Shown here: in pieces, positions 34,245 to 47,628 of the stretch
Layout of the letters: every line of letters begins with the position of its first letter
Position numbering within the stretch: the first letter of the stretch is position 1
Assembly (NCBI GenBank): GCA_948567375.1
Contig: OX419758.1
Location: 62,005,001 to 62,069,000 of the forward strand
Origin: Lunularia cruciata
Taxonomy: Eukaryota > Streptophyta > Marchantiopsida > Lunulariales > Lunulariaceae
Reading direction: 5' to 3'
DNA length: 64,000 nucleotides
The notes under the pieces: generated by a model
Database searches by the model: none
What the model was told of the DNA's origin: nothing
The model's input: the letters and a program-made list of their open reading frames with translations, nothing else
Made by a program: the position numbers and the translations under genes

Positions 34245-35882
34245 TTAGGGTCTTTGAACGAGCTGTTTAATGTTGATGGGAGAAACATCGTTCAGGCCAC
34301 CGGTGAATACTCGATTTCCGATCACAACATTGGCTGCATCTGTGGGATGGAATGGATCCCACCAGACATACTGATTCCGGTTGTTGCAAACGGCTGCCTG
34401 TGGGACGCAAGGAATTTGACCCCTGTACAGTCCAGCTCCACAGCAACCTTGGTTCACAATTGTCAAACCTGTTCCAAAGGATCAAGCACCCATAAAGTCA
34501 GACTTTGTTGAGCTACAGAAACTTCTGGAGTTGATACTAGGATTGACATGTTTATAGGAGTAGCTTGAAATCTACTCACCATTAGAACCTGGGTTGGAGA
34601 TCATAGTTCTGACCATGTCATAGACATTGGCATACACAAATGTAGACCCTTGCAGTGTGTTTGTGAGCTGCTGAAGCATGGATTTCAGACCCACATTGTA
34701 GTCTTCAATCTGGGCATTGATTGAAGGTATACAATTGGGTGTGTTAGCCTTCGCCAACTGGTCAGGAATGCAGCCGATGGGCCCGACTGCTGCAACAACG
34801 AACTTGCGCGCTCCCAGATTGTACAGAGTCTGCAAAATTCACCACTCAACATATCCAACAAGTCAGAAGACTTCTGCAAACTGATGTTCCGTGTCTCGGA
34901 AGTGTAGAACACGATTTGCAGAAAGGTCTTCATCTAGATACTGTCTACTTTTAACAGAAGTTCACATCCGTACCGTGAGTTGATCTGCGTAGGTGTTAAG
35001 AAGGAGAACATTGAACTGTCGAGGTGTGTACTGGAAACGGATTGAAGACGTGCTTTGTAAATAATTGTTGAGGAAATCGTTGGACCCCAACACGAGGTTA
35101 AAGAGGGATCTAGAAAGCAGGTTTGCAGTTCCAGCAGGCCCGAGCTGAGAATTCAGGTCCGAGACAGTGTTTCTGAAGAAGGAAATCTGTTGATTCATCC
35201 CAATCCTTGAGATCTGCGAGAACCGAACACCATCTTAGCAAACCATGGATATTGGTAGATGAGAGCAGAAGCCGTTCTAGGAACGGGTGATCCCAAACTC
35301 ATTAAGTGCATATGGCAGACCATGGATAGTAAGACTTCGATCTAATGACAGTTATCAGTTGTTTCTGTATTACTCACGTAATTATAACCGGTTGAATCCA
35401 ATATTCCCCCGGCTCCCGAGGCGTAGTTTACTCCCCGAAGAATTGAACTACCTCTCGTCGACGGAGCAAGATAAGGTGGGGGATAAGGAAGGCCCACAAG
35501 ATCACCTTCACATAGGAGACGGAGACATTAGTGCATGTGTTCAAGAAAGAATCCACTACATGCTAAGATAGGATTCCCACCACATAATGCGATTGTGGAT
35601 CGAGCTACAAGATTGCAAACACATATTCAACTACTTACATATTACGTCGGCCACGGTCCGCCCATTGCAGAAGCGTCCAGTAATTCCCCCTCTGAAGTCG
35701 ATGCCATTGAATTGATAGTTCGCCTTCGCCAGAGAAGTTTGAAGGTAGTTGTTATTGCCTGGATCCACCAAGGAGTCCCCGAAGATGAACATGGCAGATG
35801 TGGTCTGGGATACTACTTGCTGGCACCAGCTCGACGTTAGAAGTGCTAGCAAGAATCCCATCTTCTCAAACCGGATATCCAT
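34245..35882 (-). CDS. GDSL esterase/lipase, five exons, 361 residues
   Basis: SGNH-fold hydrolase that cleaves ester or acyl bonds; plant members are usually secreted and act on lipids or cell-wall esters. Exons (minus strand order): 35639-35882, 35378-35505, 34974-35213, 34580-34829, 34245-34468; all introns GT-AG, and the exon lengths sum to 362 codons including TAA. Residues 9-26 form a hydrophobic signal peptide. Catalytic blocks: FIFGDSLVDPGNNN (Ser37), GVNYASGAGG (Gly about 112), LGSNDFLNNY (Asn169), and WWDPFHPT (Asp325, His328). The RGQIPC and CNNRNQYV cysteine region before the last block is typical of plant members. Length is standard. The start at 35882 is chosen because it leads straight into the signal peptide; an in-frame upstream ATG at 35927 and Met8 are alternatives. 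The first intron acceptor (GAAG) is the weakest splice call. Confidence 0.93.
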
Positions 35883-36020
35883 GTTGAAAGAACGAGTCCA
35901 ACTTGTCCCAGGCTTCTGCTTTCGCACACAGCAAGATATTCAAACTTGAGATGTCAATATAAAGAAGCAGAAGCTAAAATGGGAACAGCAAACGTCATAC
36001 AAAGCCCAAGAACGTTTTCC

Positions 36021-36028
36021 TATTTATA
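36021..36028 (-). promoter_or_regulatory. Probable TATA box of the GDSL gene
   Basis: TATAAATA on the minus strand, about 140 bases before the chosen ATG, followed by a purine-rich leader. Confidence 0.5.
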
Positions 36029-37639
36029 CATTATTGCATTATTCATGCGCTTCGAATCGTCTGTTTCTAGCAAGCGTTCTTACTAAAACACATGCTGTCG
36101 AAACACAACGCGTCCTCGACATGATTGAAGTACTTGCTTCAGACGATTAGAACCTTTTGCAGTTTTCATGGGAAGTACACTAAATGTGAGCGGTCAATCA
36201 CGCCACGAGTCTGGGAGAGAAAAAAGCTTTAATGCAGCTGATTCCTCAAAATGAGGACTTGGGTACAAAGCAGTCCGTTTAGCGACACAATCGCACAAGC
36301 ATACTACGGCATTGATCCCGTAATGTGTTTCAAGGCACTTTTCGCAGGCTACATCCTACTCTCAGACGTCAATATCAATCATCCTGCCTTATATTGTGCG
36401 GAGAAGGGTCTGGTACATAATACTTCCGCATGTGAGTGAGTCAAGTACTAGTTTGTGCTCATGCAAGTTCGCTGGTCTCCTGGGTAACGAACTAAAGATC
36501 AACAGATCCGAAATTATCATCTATTTGACATGAGAGTGCGGCTGACAACGTTACCAGTAGCACTTGTAACCGTGAGAGTCACTGTTTGCATTCCATGACC
36601 TATGTCTATTTGGTTCGAGCCTAACCTGTTTAAGTGTATTAGGGTCGCAAGCACAGCATTTGCAAAAAAGAGTTAAACCGAAGAAACATGTTGGGGTTCT
36701 AACTCGTGCTGTAGAAAACGTGAACAACTGCACGGGAATTGATAATGTAAAGAGGTTCGTCTATCCTGCTCACCCGACATAGTCCCCAATCCCGAAGGCA
36801 ACTGATCAATGTTTAACTGACAACATATTTGTTCGGATATTTAGACTGGAACTGACAATGATTAGCAGGTTGCAGGGTTGAGCTGACAGCAGATCAATCT
36901 GCCCAACACAAATGGGACACCATCTTACGCCCACTCAATGGCATGTGACAAAGATCAACTGACACCTAATGGTTGCTCCTGTATCTGCACCATTCCTGTC
37001 TCTAATAGCCGCTCAGTTCAGTTTCTCTTGATCGGGCACAGAGATCCTCAGAAACATGGCATTGAATAATTGCAAAGAAAATAACTTACTTGAACACAAG
37101 CTTTGCCAGAAAGATTCTCTGTGCTCGTTTTAGCCGCTAACTCTCCAGTCTCGGAGCTCGAGCTCCGCACCAGGCGAAGAAGTGACGAAAAGAAATATGG
37201 AAGTCAAATGAGTGTCTCCGCCGACGACTGTTGGTGTGTATCCAATTGTCAAATTACATCAGTAGTGCGCTCGCCAGCACAACCCATGCACAAGCAGGTC
37301 GCTCTCGTGATGGATCAGCTGAGGAACGTTTCCCACTGCTGAAGTACAGAGGATTTTATAGACGGGGGATGGGAAAATCAGATATCATAGGTTTGGGCGG
37401 GATCCATCGATCCATCCATCGACGAGACCCCAGCGTCCTTGCATGCATGGAGTTATGATAGAGAGAGTGGTACCGACAGCAGTAATGAGAGAAGGACCAG
37501 TACCCAACACGAGTAGCTTTCCGTTCTACTACTGCGCGATTCTGTGATGATCTAATCCTGTGACCAGCTGTAGCTTATTCTCTGTTTTCTCCGTTGCGCT
37601 ATACTGTAGGTGGCCGTTCTGCAGTTTCCAGCAAATTTC
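36029..37639. other. Intergenic DNA between divergent genes
   Basis: Shared upstream region of the GDSL gene (leftward) and the small gene at 37640 (rightward). Contains a perfect 16-bp palindrome CGGAGCTCGAGCTCCG at 37152-37167 and a short gatccatcgatccatccatc repeat near 37400. No gene recognised. Confidence 0.45.
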
Positions 37640-37992
37640 ATGTCACAACCCACCATGGCAAACTACACCACTACATCCACTGGTTCTGTCTCAGGATCTG
37701 AACTAGATTCTGCTAAGGTAACTTATTCGATTAGCAGCTGAAACTTCACATAATCCCAGCCTGCAATGACAGTAATTTGGGTACTGTTAACGTGCAAATA
37801 TTTTACTATATCTTTCGAATTGTCTTTTCGGACTTCTAGTGGAAGTTTCAAGTTAAGGACAGCAGTAGTTTGGGTCTACGAATTGCGACGAATTTTGCGA
37901 GAAGTCTGGCTCCCACTCGATCTCTCATGGCAGAGCAGATGAAGATCAATGAAGATCAATGGCATCATGACTATAGACGCCGCCGTCGCTAA
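37640..37992 (+). CDS. Possible two-exon small protein, 76 residues, unknown function
   Basis: Exon 1 at 37640-37717 reads from ATG through ANYTTTSTGSVSGSELDSAK and ends in AAG|GTAACT. A second in-frame ATG at 37655 sits in a good context (caccATGgc). Exon 2 at 37840-37992 starts after a pyrimidine-rich tract and TTCTAG, in the matching phase, and reads WKFQVKDSSSLGLRIATNFA, then RSLAPTRSLMAEQMKINEDQ, ending HDYRRRRR before TAA. Serine/threonine-rich N-terminus, basic C-terminus, no membrane segment. A 10-bp repeat gaagatcaat lies inside exon 2. Support is phase agreement and splice sites only; I know no homologue. Confidence 0.4.
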
Positions 37993-39889
37993 AGGGATTT
38001 GGAAAACCCAAGTGTCCAACATGTATATTTCCATGGTAGTACAGTAGACATGTTGAATTCCGACATTCGGATAATTTGACATAAGCTTCTCACGCAGGTG
38101 TATTCTCCACCTTGTCTAGATGTGTTCTATTTAATTATTAACCTAGATTATGGAGAAAAAAAGGCGACCACGTAGAACACATGAAGGATTTTGAAGGATG
38201 GGAAGACCCCATCAATTATGGTGATAAGCGTATCTTTCCAAGAGTACAACCTATAAGACCCACATGAGATCCAAGGAAAACCGTAGATAATTTTCCAAAC
38301 TGGTGTGTTGAAATATAATTGTCAACAGATAGGATCCTCCCATACACCATACAGTAGCAGCAAAGCTTCATGCTACGGAGAGAAATCGCAGTCTTGACTG
38401 ACACTCATGTGAAAGAGCGATGATCATTTGTACTTTTGTATTTCGGACCTTGAATATGGAATTGACCTGCATGGATGGGGTATATATAACTCTTAGGATT
38501 CATTTCCAGTATCCAGAGTGGAAACCCAGAATACAGCATACTGAACGAAGCTCCACATCATAATGTGTCGTCTGGTGCGAATCACTAATTGCTCAAATTG
38601 CAGAAATTCAGTTCAGATTTGGAGTCACTGAACGTGACGGTCTGTTGCGCAATTTGAGTATCGAGTGCTGCGGTGTGGTGTGCAGAGTTGTACGAACATA
38701 CTTGTTCGATTAAAAATCACCGAATGCAGACTGCGTTGCGTGTATGTGCGTGATCATGGGCACGGTTACTCAAGAGACTAACCTACCTCAAATCTTTATC
38801 ATCAACTACGGTGGAGGACGAGGCCGGATGCTAGAGAACGTGGGTCTTTCTTTATTGCACTATCCACAATCTTCAACGCGGTCAGTACGACACTATCTGA
38901 CCATGTTTGACTTTGATACACTAGCAACATTGCCAATTATAGTTAGAGTGCAGGTATTGTGCTGATGCCCTTTGAATGTAAAGGTGATTATCCACCTTTC
39001 ACCTCGAGATTTGATGCAAGTTGAAGAGGTAACACTCGTAATCGGTGCTAACATGATTATCATCTTGTAACTTCTATCGAAGCACAGGTTGAATGAGAAG
39101 CAGGCGACCGCGTAGAGAAAACGAAGGTTGAATGATAGACCTTGATTGTGGCTCGATATCTGACCATCCCATATAAGGCAACAATATAAATCTCATTATT
39201 AGATAGTTCGTTCAAGCCTCTTTGCTTTTTTCAACCAGAGATGTGTTAACCGCTCGGCCAAGTCTAAATATTTCATACCAGGCATCATGAACAAGGCTCT
39301 AGTAGAATATCGCAACACTGGTGCTGTTGGATAAGGTGCTATAACGCTCCATGGTTAGATGCTATCCAAGGTAATGTCGGAAAAAATAGAATCTTCACTA
39401 TCTTTTCTGGAGAAAGAGGGCACAGCGGGGGAAGGGGCGACGGGTGAGGACCGAGAACAGGACGTGAGAGACACTTCTCCATTTCTAACTGTACGTTCAG
39501 TTCGAAGTAATTAAGTAAATTAGCAACTATAATTTGATTTTAATTTCTGTTTCATTAGTATCTAAATTGAAAGTTACGAAGAGTTCTGTACAAAGATATG
39601 ACTGTACTTAGATGTTGTTTAGTGTTTTGAATGATTATCTTAGTAGTACAAGAGAGATGAGTTAGGATTTTTTATTTCTTATCTCTTTATTTTCATATCT
39701 AATTCTATAAGAAGCAGTTCAAAAACTATAGTGTGAAATAGATGTTAATTTTTAGTTTTCTAAAAGTTAGCATTTACTTATAAAGAGCGGTAGTATGCGA
39801 ATAGATTGTTATTTTTGGTTTCACTTCCTATATTGTGTAGTCTAGAGTGGCATGAGATATATCATGCGCTGCTCTGCGTATCATATTTC
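37993..39889. other. Intergenic DNA, right edge of gene island
   Basis: A block aggcgaccacgtagaacaca at 38162 recurs as aggcgaccgcgtagagaaaa at 39101, each near a gaagg-ttgaa-gat segment, an old short repeat. A G-rich stretch with gggggaaggggcgacgggtg is at 39428. No gene recognised. Confidence 0.4.
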
Positions 39890-40969
39890 TTTACCTCATA
39901 AGAATTAAAGACACATGTGGATCATTTGGGATGCCTAAATGAAGCGGATGACCACATCGACATAGTTGACACACTGGATTACATATGCTATATTGGTCTT
40001 TTGGTTGACCTTTGTGGGTACATCTATCTAGATGGGAAAGTAATAAGCATCCAGAGGAGAAGTATATTTTAGTGCTGTTTGAGATTAGTTTTCCATATCC
40101 ATGCTTATTCTACAAGCTTCCTCATGCACTCCACAATTAGACTATATAGGCTATTGTTTGAGAATTAATCAATTTGCTCATAATCCTCTAAACAAGTTAG
40201 CATGGTTTTTATTTCTCTTATTCTTATGATGGTATCTTCATTAAACTAGTGAGTAAAATGGAGTAGAGAGATAGTTACTAGCTTTTGTAAATTTTGAGCT
40301 AGAGATTGGATTATCTTACAAGAGGAATCTATTTAGGCTACACATTTTAGTAAATGAGTTCATTCAAAGATATTATAGATTCTACTTAGTGATGATTGTG
40401 TAGGATCTTAGATCAAGTTAGGGAGTATAGTAGAGCAGCAATAACCCTTTTTTGTAGCTAGTTCCACTAATGAGACAATTTCTTTCTCATACTTATTACA
40501 TTATCAAGAGAAGGAGTACAATTAGAGATCTTGGAATATCAACCTGTCTATATATGTGTATGGCTCTATACCTCTACTCAAGAGGCTTATCAAAGATGTT
40601 TACTAAGATTTTAGAGATTTTTTCCAAGTTGATGGAGCTTTGTTTGTTTTACAAAGTTTTTTAAGTGGTTGTAATAGTAGCAAGGACGTTCTAATATCAA
40701 TTAGTTAAGTCTTGGGTTTTAGTCAACTACTTGAAATGACATAAAGTGCACTAGACAGATTGTTATTGGTTAGGTCTTATTGCATAATGTTAGGCATACA
40801 ATCTTCCTTTGATATTGTTCTCATTCTAACAACATCTTAGTCCACATCAATTCTAGAACTAATACATTAAGAGGTTGTGAGGCTATATCTTTTGGCACTA
40901 AACCACTCTTAGATATCCACCTACATTAGGTTGTCTTGCAAGTGGATATTCAAAAAATGTCTACTATCA

Positions 40970-41045
<76 letters not shown>

Positions 41046-41290
41046 AGCTGTAGAGAGTTTAGAGAGGCTAGTGTATCTTTGACAAGCCTTAATCCTTTTA
41101 TGAAATACTTATGTAGTTATACTTCTTCTCTTTACCACTAACATGACTTCTTACAAGAGGAAATGATTACTCTTCAGTCAACTGTTGGAAATAATAAAGA
41201 GCTTCTTAAGTGGCCTCTATTTACCATGGCTTACCTTTTGCTACTACATTGGCTATATCAAGTTATATCTTTATTTCCTTGGCTGATGAT
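39890..41290 (+). repeat. Dispersed repeat D, copy 2
   Basis: Direct-orientation diverged copy of 31300-32600. Interrupted by a long TA microsatellite. Together the two copies bracket the gene island. Confidence 0.6.
40974..41043. repeat. (TA)n microsatellite
   Basis: About 70 bp of uninterrupted TA steps, inside repeat D copy 2; copy 1 has no such run. Confidence 0.97.
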
Positions 41291-42386
41291 ATACACATTA
41301 TTGCCTTTTCTTACCAAATTAGGCAAGCTTTTGACTACAAAGCTTCATCTTTTAGACTTGAGGATCAAGGTGTCAAAATGTAGAGTATGGTCTATTTTAG
41401 ATGTTCTTCATCACTTCTAGTGTTTAAAGGGATGTATCACATCTACAACTGGCTTATGCATTCTTGAAGTGGCAATAGGATCCAAGGATTCTATCACATA
41501 CTTTTAGATGCCACCTTTGTAAAACATATCCTTTATATGAATAACAACCTCTACTAGAGGATCCATATATAGATTTTTTATACTTTCCTATGGTATTACT
41601 TGTTGACCAACCTTCCTACTTTGTATAGTTCCTACTTCTCCAACCTTCCCAACACGTGTAAGAGCTTCTAGTAAAAGGATAATGAGAGTCTTTAGTATAA
41701 TCATTGGGCTAAGGACTTTTGATGTGTTATAAGGGACATTACACATAGATAGACATCTCTAATGATTTCATGTGGAAGAGTAGTGCTACTATCTATGAAG
41801 GAGATTGTATGTATAGCAATTTTTATAGTTGTGCATCCTTTGTGCCTTTGATTTCCTCTTGTTATGTGGTTACTAGTAGGCTAATCTTGGAGATATATGT
41901 GATGGGGTTTAAAGAGGGGACCTTTTCTCTCTAGGTACTATTGTGACTCACAATAATTGTTTTTCCTTCTAGCACAAGATGATCTTCCATTCCTTTAACT
42001 CTTTGCCTTCTTATTTTGATTGGAGGTTTGCAATCTTCCTTGATGAATCAACAATTTCCAAAAAAATTGGTTGACACATCCATTCTTTGTGCTACTAAGG
42101 CTTGTATTTGCTCTTGCTCAGGCAACGGTGCAAGCATTCTGATTCTAACTTGACCTTATATTAGAGTACTTCAAGTTTCACCAAACTACTTTCTCTACAA
42201 TATTGAGGTTTGCCTAGGTTTGGTCTAGTATATACATATTTATTACCCACTTGTGAATGTAGACCTACCTTAGATACAACAAGAGTCCATATGACTTGTA
42301 ACACTTTTGGAGGACAAAAGATACCCATGATGGTATTTAAAATATACTGTGTATTCCCTTGGACAGAGCAACAATAAGCATTGTAA
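41291..42386. other. Intergenic DNA
   Basis: AT-rich with short open frames only. No feature recognised. Confidence 0.45.
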
Positions 42387-42758
42387 TAGGGGGTTTAGTT
42401 TAAGAAATAACAAGAATGTTATGGAACTTTATGATACCCATAAATTTTTAATGTGTACTTGTAAAGGAGGTGGGAAGTTTCAATTACTCTACATGTAAAA
42501 ATTCAACTGGTGATAAAATTTTGGATGTGCAAAATGTTCATCCAAAACTTTAACTATGGGTTCTATGTGGCATCTATAACCCCCATTCAATTTTACAGGT
42601 CCCAAAAAAGGAGACCCATAAAATTTTACGGGCCTTCAGGTATTGTTAGTAAAATCCAAGTATCTCTACTATACACCCTTACAGAGTTTTAACACTTTCT
42701 AAAAAAAGACTTTGGGAATCTTATGGGTACCCCTAAACCCAAAACTGAAACCCCTTAT
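42387..42758. mobile_element. Possible MITE, about 370 bp
   Basis: ATAGGGGGTTTAGTTT at 42387-42402 is an imperfect inverted match to AACTGAAACCCCTTAT at 42743-42758, and a further inner block tacccataa is present at both ends. No clear target duplication. A similar end, atagggggtttccaaaac, is found at 45220, which could be a related fragment. Confidence 0.35.
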
Positions 42759-45700
42759 CCTAGTTAATGCATACTTGTGTATTGTCCAAGATGATCAGGT
42801 AAGTAATTGATAATAGTAAAAGATGCTGTGGTTGTGAACCCGAGATGTGATGCAGTCTTAGAGGGATGATTACACATCCTCTTGGATAAGCAACAGTTGA
42901 GATAACAACCAAGGTCTTCAAGTATAGGGACATATGGTAAGTAACACCTTTTGTTATTCTAGTATACAGGACAACCTTTGTTATTCTAGCCTTGGAGTTA
43001 TATATGGAGCAATGGATACTGATATTTAAATGTTTGATAAGGATTGTTTGAGCGCTTACCATATTGGGTCACAAGAAATTATCTATCTCGCTTTCTTATT
43101 TTATAACTTACTTTAGCCAAAAGTGTCCCTTGCTCTGTAGAGAGTCCTGGATTTTACAATCCATAAGAGAACAATCTTACTAGGTGATGTTTCTCCCTAA
43201 GGGTGGTATATAGAATATTTAACCTGTATAACTATGACATTTTAGGTGCAGCTGACAACATTTGTCATTCCTTGACTATTGAGTCTTAGCCTCTTGATGT
43301 GTCTTCCCAACCTTCTTTCTTGTTATCATCTCTTTGTCTCGATTTTTATTCCAGTATAACTATGCGATTGCATTCGTTTCGTTTCAGTTCATGAAGAGAC
43401 AAGTACTATTCTTTATCGCACATGTTCAGTTATATAACTAGAGTTGAAGTTTGGACATGAAAGCAAGGTCACCAGTGCATCGCTGTCCAAAAACTAGTCA
43501 AAAGGGCACGCGGAAAACTCTAATGAGCAAGTTGGTCCCTCATAAGTTCGGCACGATTCAAACGTATCCAACCTGCTCCATAGTGCTCTACCAGTTTAAG
43601 TTTGGTGCTCCGTTACTGAGATTGAAGAATATCTGGAGCTGAAAATTCGGTACTGTTTGAAGCGCTCCTCTGCAGCAACGTCCTGTTGACCTAAGAGCTT
43701 TCAGGTACGAACCCTTTCACGTTAATCCGGGTGTATCTCTTTGTGTGGAGCTTGATAGTACACGCATAATTTCAAGTGCTCTCAACTTGACGCTTGAGCT
43801 ACAGTATTATGCGTCCGTCGGCAGGCAGTTATAATGTAGAGATGGTTGAATGTCTAACATATTGAGATGTTTTGGCTACTGCAGTCCCCAGGTAACATTG
43901 ACCTTCGTCTAGCAAGTTAGGAACACGGGAGGCCGACCTTTAGAGTCGCCAAAATGTCACCATGAAACTTTAGAACAACTCCAACATTTATCGGCACGTT
44001 TATCTCATCATTAAAAAAATGTGATGCTGTTTAACAACTCCGCCCAAGTGAATGATAATCAGATACTTCTTTGTGAACCAACAAACATCCCTCAAACTAC
44101 ATCCAATCCCTTTCGGATTCCCCCGTCATGAATCCGTCAAATAGCTTACAATGATTGCGATTTAGGACATTCCAGCTCCTGCCATATGACCAGCGGTAAG
44201 AAAATAGAAACCTGCGACGACATAGCTAAAAAGGGAAGCAAAAGCAAGTAGTGTAAGTAAGGTGCACAGAGTATTATGGGACTCAGTTATAAAGAGCAGG
44301 ACGTCTAGCATGCAGCGATCCGAATCAGGTAGGTTGATGTTCTCCTTGTTCCTGTGGTAAAAAGCTTGTAAACCAGTGTTCCACTACCTGCTACGCGCAG
44401 ACACATTTCCTTCTATCTCTCGCAGCCTGGACACTGTCTTTTTTCTGGATCTCGGGTGGCCAGTTTGGTACAGATTACAAACAACTCAGTTCACGAAGAT
44501 GATGTACAAAAACAAAAACATTGATGCAATGAATGTTTCGCATGAAAATCTGGCTGCAACCAGTAAAATTTCAGCCAGTTGAACTGAATGCTTTAGGAGA
44601 AAGAGAGTGATGGAGATGTGATACACTGCATTTTCTTGGTCATGTAGTTCCCCAATCCGAATTAGTGTAGTGGACATCGACTTCTGGACGGAGTTCATAT
44701 CCACAGGACTGTAGTTAAGTTCTTCAGACTTGAACTCAGAGGTGTAAAAGTAGATGCACTACTGTACTGCTGCTAGTTGTTGGATCCAGTCCCCGTCTAC
44801 TGGTGATTGTCCAAGATTCCCGTCTAAGAAAGTCCCGAAATCTGATACCCAGCTGCCCCGTTTCTTTCCCGTTTCGTTGTAAGAGCAATTTATTCATGTC
44901 AATTAGACTTTCGTCAAATAGTCAGCCTGACCTCCAGGCTCAGACGGAGTTCAGTTATGTGCTGTACGCTTATCGCAGGAAATTATGTACTGCAAATACA
45001 GTATCAATAATGAAAAGTCTGGTACAGATGATGATGAAGCGTACTAGCAACGGAAGGAAATAGATAGAAATTTAGCCCGTAGAACAGCACTTTAGACATA
45101 CAAACACTCCTACCATAAAGTCTTGCCACAAAATACACCTGAATTTCTTCGCATGACGAGTTGCAGAATTTCACCACAATCTTTCCCTTCACCAAATCTA
45201 TTTATGAAACCATGAGCAATAGGGGGTTTCCAAAACACGGTTTTCACCTCCCGTTAATGTCCAGTAGAAAAATTAACGGACTGTAATTGAAAATTCTACG
45301 GCAGAAAAAATGGAGTACCTAAAAATTCTATGGAAAGTATCCCATTCCCATAAAAGTTTTGCGATAATTTGAAATGAATTTACAGTACTAAGGTGCTTGC
45401 GGGTGTTTCCATGAGTAATAAGTTAATCATATTATTATTACTTAGTAATCATGTCATTTTATTAAGAATTTAAAATTTGTAGAAAAAAGAAATTTATGGG
45501 AATCCAAGAATCCATCACAAAACACATGAGCCACTTGGACTAAATTGGGTCAAGCTTTGCCATTTGTAAACAAGATTTGTTGAGAATGTGGGTCAAGCAT
45601 TGACTTATGAACGGGAGTAGTCAAGAGCTTCGAAGAGAGTGTTGCTCAAGGGTATGTCGTGGGTCGAGCTTGGCCAAGTGCAGTGGAGTAATCTGGTTTT

Positions 45701-47503
45701 ATCAATAGTGTTTGCTTGAGAGTTTGGTGTTTTGAACTTGAGTAGTCTAGCTCCTGATGAATGTTGCTTTGCTGCAAATAGTTATGCGTACATTTCTAGA
45801 GTAACCAAAGAGAAAACATGAGAAATTTCAAACCGAGAACATAAGAGAGAAATTCAAGAGAGTCAGTGAGTATCCATATTCAAAGAGAACGTGGAGAAAT
45901 TTCAAGAGAAACAAGAAGTAAAAATAAATAGAGGGAAAAAGGAATAAGAAATTGACAAGAGAAGAAAGTGGGTTGGTTTGATTTTCTGCATAGTAAATTG
46001 GATTAATTTTATGCACATGAACTTGAGCATCAAGCGAGAAATTGAGTAAGAGCACTGGTTGGGTTTTTGGCACCCGACTAGGGAGGATGAAGGAAAGAAG
46101 ATAAATGGAGTGAGAAGGGAGGACTATCATGCAAGAGCTTGTGTAGATTAACCTCTATGGAACATAAAAAAGGTATCCATCGTGATGATTATCAAATAAC
46201 CTTTGTATCAATTGTCCATTTGATTATCAATATGTCTTGCATTAGGAGTTGGCAATAGTTGACCAATGAAATAAAGAGAAAAATGCGCTTGCAAGTTGTG
46301 GAGTGGCAAGGTAAACTGTACATGGAAACAGAATTGCAAGGTGAGTGTGACATGGAGTTAGATATGGGCAGTGATTGATTATGGGAAGAGCTCAAGAATA
46401 TATATGAGCAAGAATGAGACTTAGACAATCCTAATGATGGTGTTGGAAAATCCTTATTAAGGTGCTGGGACTTTGCTTACTCTTCAAGATATTTGTTAGA
46501 CAAACAATCCATGGTGAACAAGAACAAGAATAGCAAGTTTGTCTCTCAATAATTCATAATCTAGAAGTATTGCAATTTAAACAATTTGTCATGACATTTG
46601 TAGTGCCGCAGTTAGGTTGCTTGGATGCTAGAATGGTAGTGTTGGTAGTCATAGGTATTTTGGTAGTTACTCATGGACTACTTTTTGGCGGTTTGTTTTA
46701 TGTTAGGGCTATTTATCACATGGTGGAACCATTGTCACTTGCACCATTTGCACTTTTGGATGTGTTGTCAGCCATGCCGTTAGGGTTGGAACCCTCCGTT
46801 GAGTAAAGGGATATACCTTCAAAGTGTAGCTCCAAAGAGCTCACTTTTTTGATGTTGAGCTTTCAAGTTCTTGGCTATGGTGGACAAAGACCGATGAGTG
46901 TCACTTGGAGTCTCTTAGCTAGAGTAGGTATGACTTGATTGTAATCAATACCCAATTGTTGGCAAATTGTTGATTGAAGGGTTGAGTACATATTTGATTT
47001 GAGTGTGATTTGAGTGGAAGAATGAAATGATTGCATTAGAGAAGTCAGAGTCTAGGGAGAATTGGTTGCCAGAATTGAGGGTATTGGTTGTATCTCCAAG
47101 CTTGGAGGATTGTTGGTACTTTGATTGTGGTCACAGATTTCCTTGAGATTGATTGTGTGTGGAAGCTTTGTATGAGTTGATGCATATTTAGCAATGAGGC
47201 AAACTTGAGATAAGTATTAGCTAAATTTTTTAGAAGTGAGTCAATTTGAGACAATGGGTATTCGATTTGAGCCCAAGAGATGAAACCAAGGGTGACTTGG
47301 TGCAAATTGAGCTCAAAGTGCAAATTGAAGGTGGAATTGGGAACTTATCTCCTTGAATTAGGGATTTAGAGATCCCTTTCATCTCAATTTGGCTTGAGTT
47401 GAGAGTCAGCGGAGGATTTGGTGGTCAACTAACTATAGAAGAGGCATTGGATTGGTGGAAGTTACCCAAGTTGCCCTACCTAGTGCTCAAGTTGGCCAGA
47501 GAT
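42759..47503. other. Intergenic DNA with a second higher-GC stretch (about 43.3-45.2 kb)
   Basis: The 43.3-45.2 kb part resembles gene-island DNA in base composition, but I could not assemble exons with recognisable protein. The rest is AT-rich. A frame of 78 codons at 46570-46806 is hydrophobic but has no homologue I know. Confidence 0.4.
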
Positions 47504-47592
47504 GGGTGAAGCTTGGCCAAATTTGGAGAGGGTTTGCCAAATTTGGAGAAAGTAGGGTGAAGCTTGGCCAGATTTGGAGAGGGTTCAAATTG
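47504..47592. repeat. 51-bp tandem repeat
   Basis: Units begin gggtgaagcttggcca at 47504 and 47555; each also contains an internal tttggaga/gggtt sub-repeat. The second unit is partial. Confidence 0.8.
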
Positions 47593-47628
47593 GCAAGAAG
47601 AAGGTCTCATTTGGGTGATTAGAGGCTT

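Noticed and set aside
40974-41043. TA run as an origin or promoter
   Set aside because: It is a plain microsatellite in a decayed repeat; nothing nearby supports a function.
46570-46806. 78-codon hydrophobic frame
   Set aside because: Looks like a membrane segment, but no splice context, no homologue recalled, and surrounding DNA is repeat-like; too weak to call a gene.
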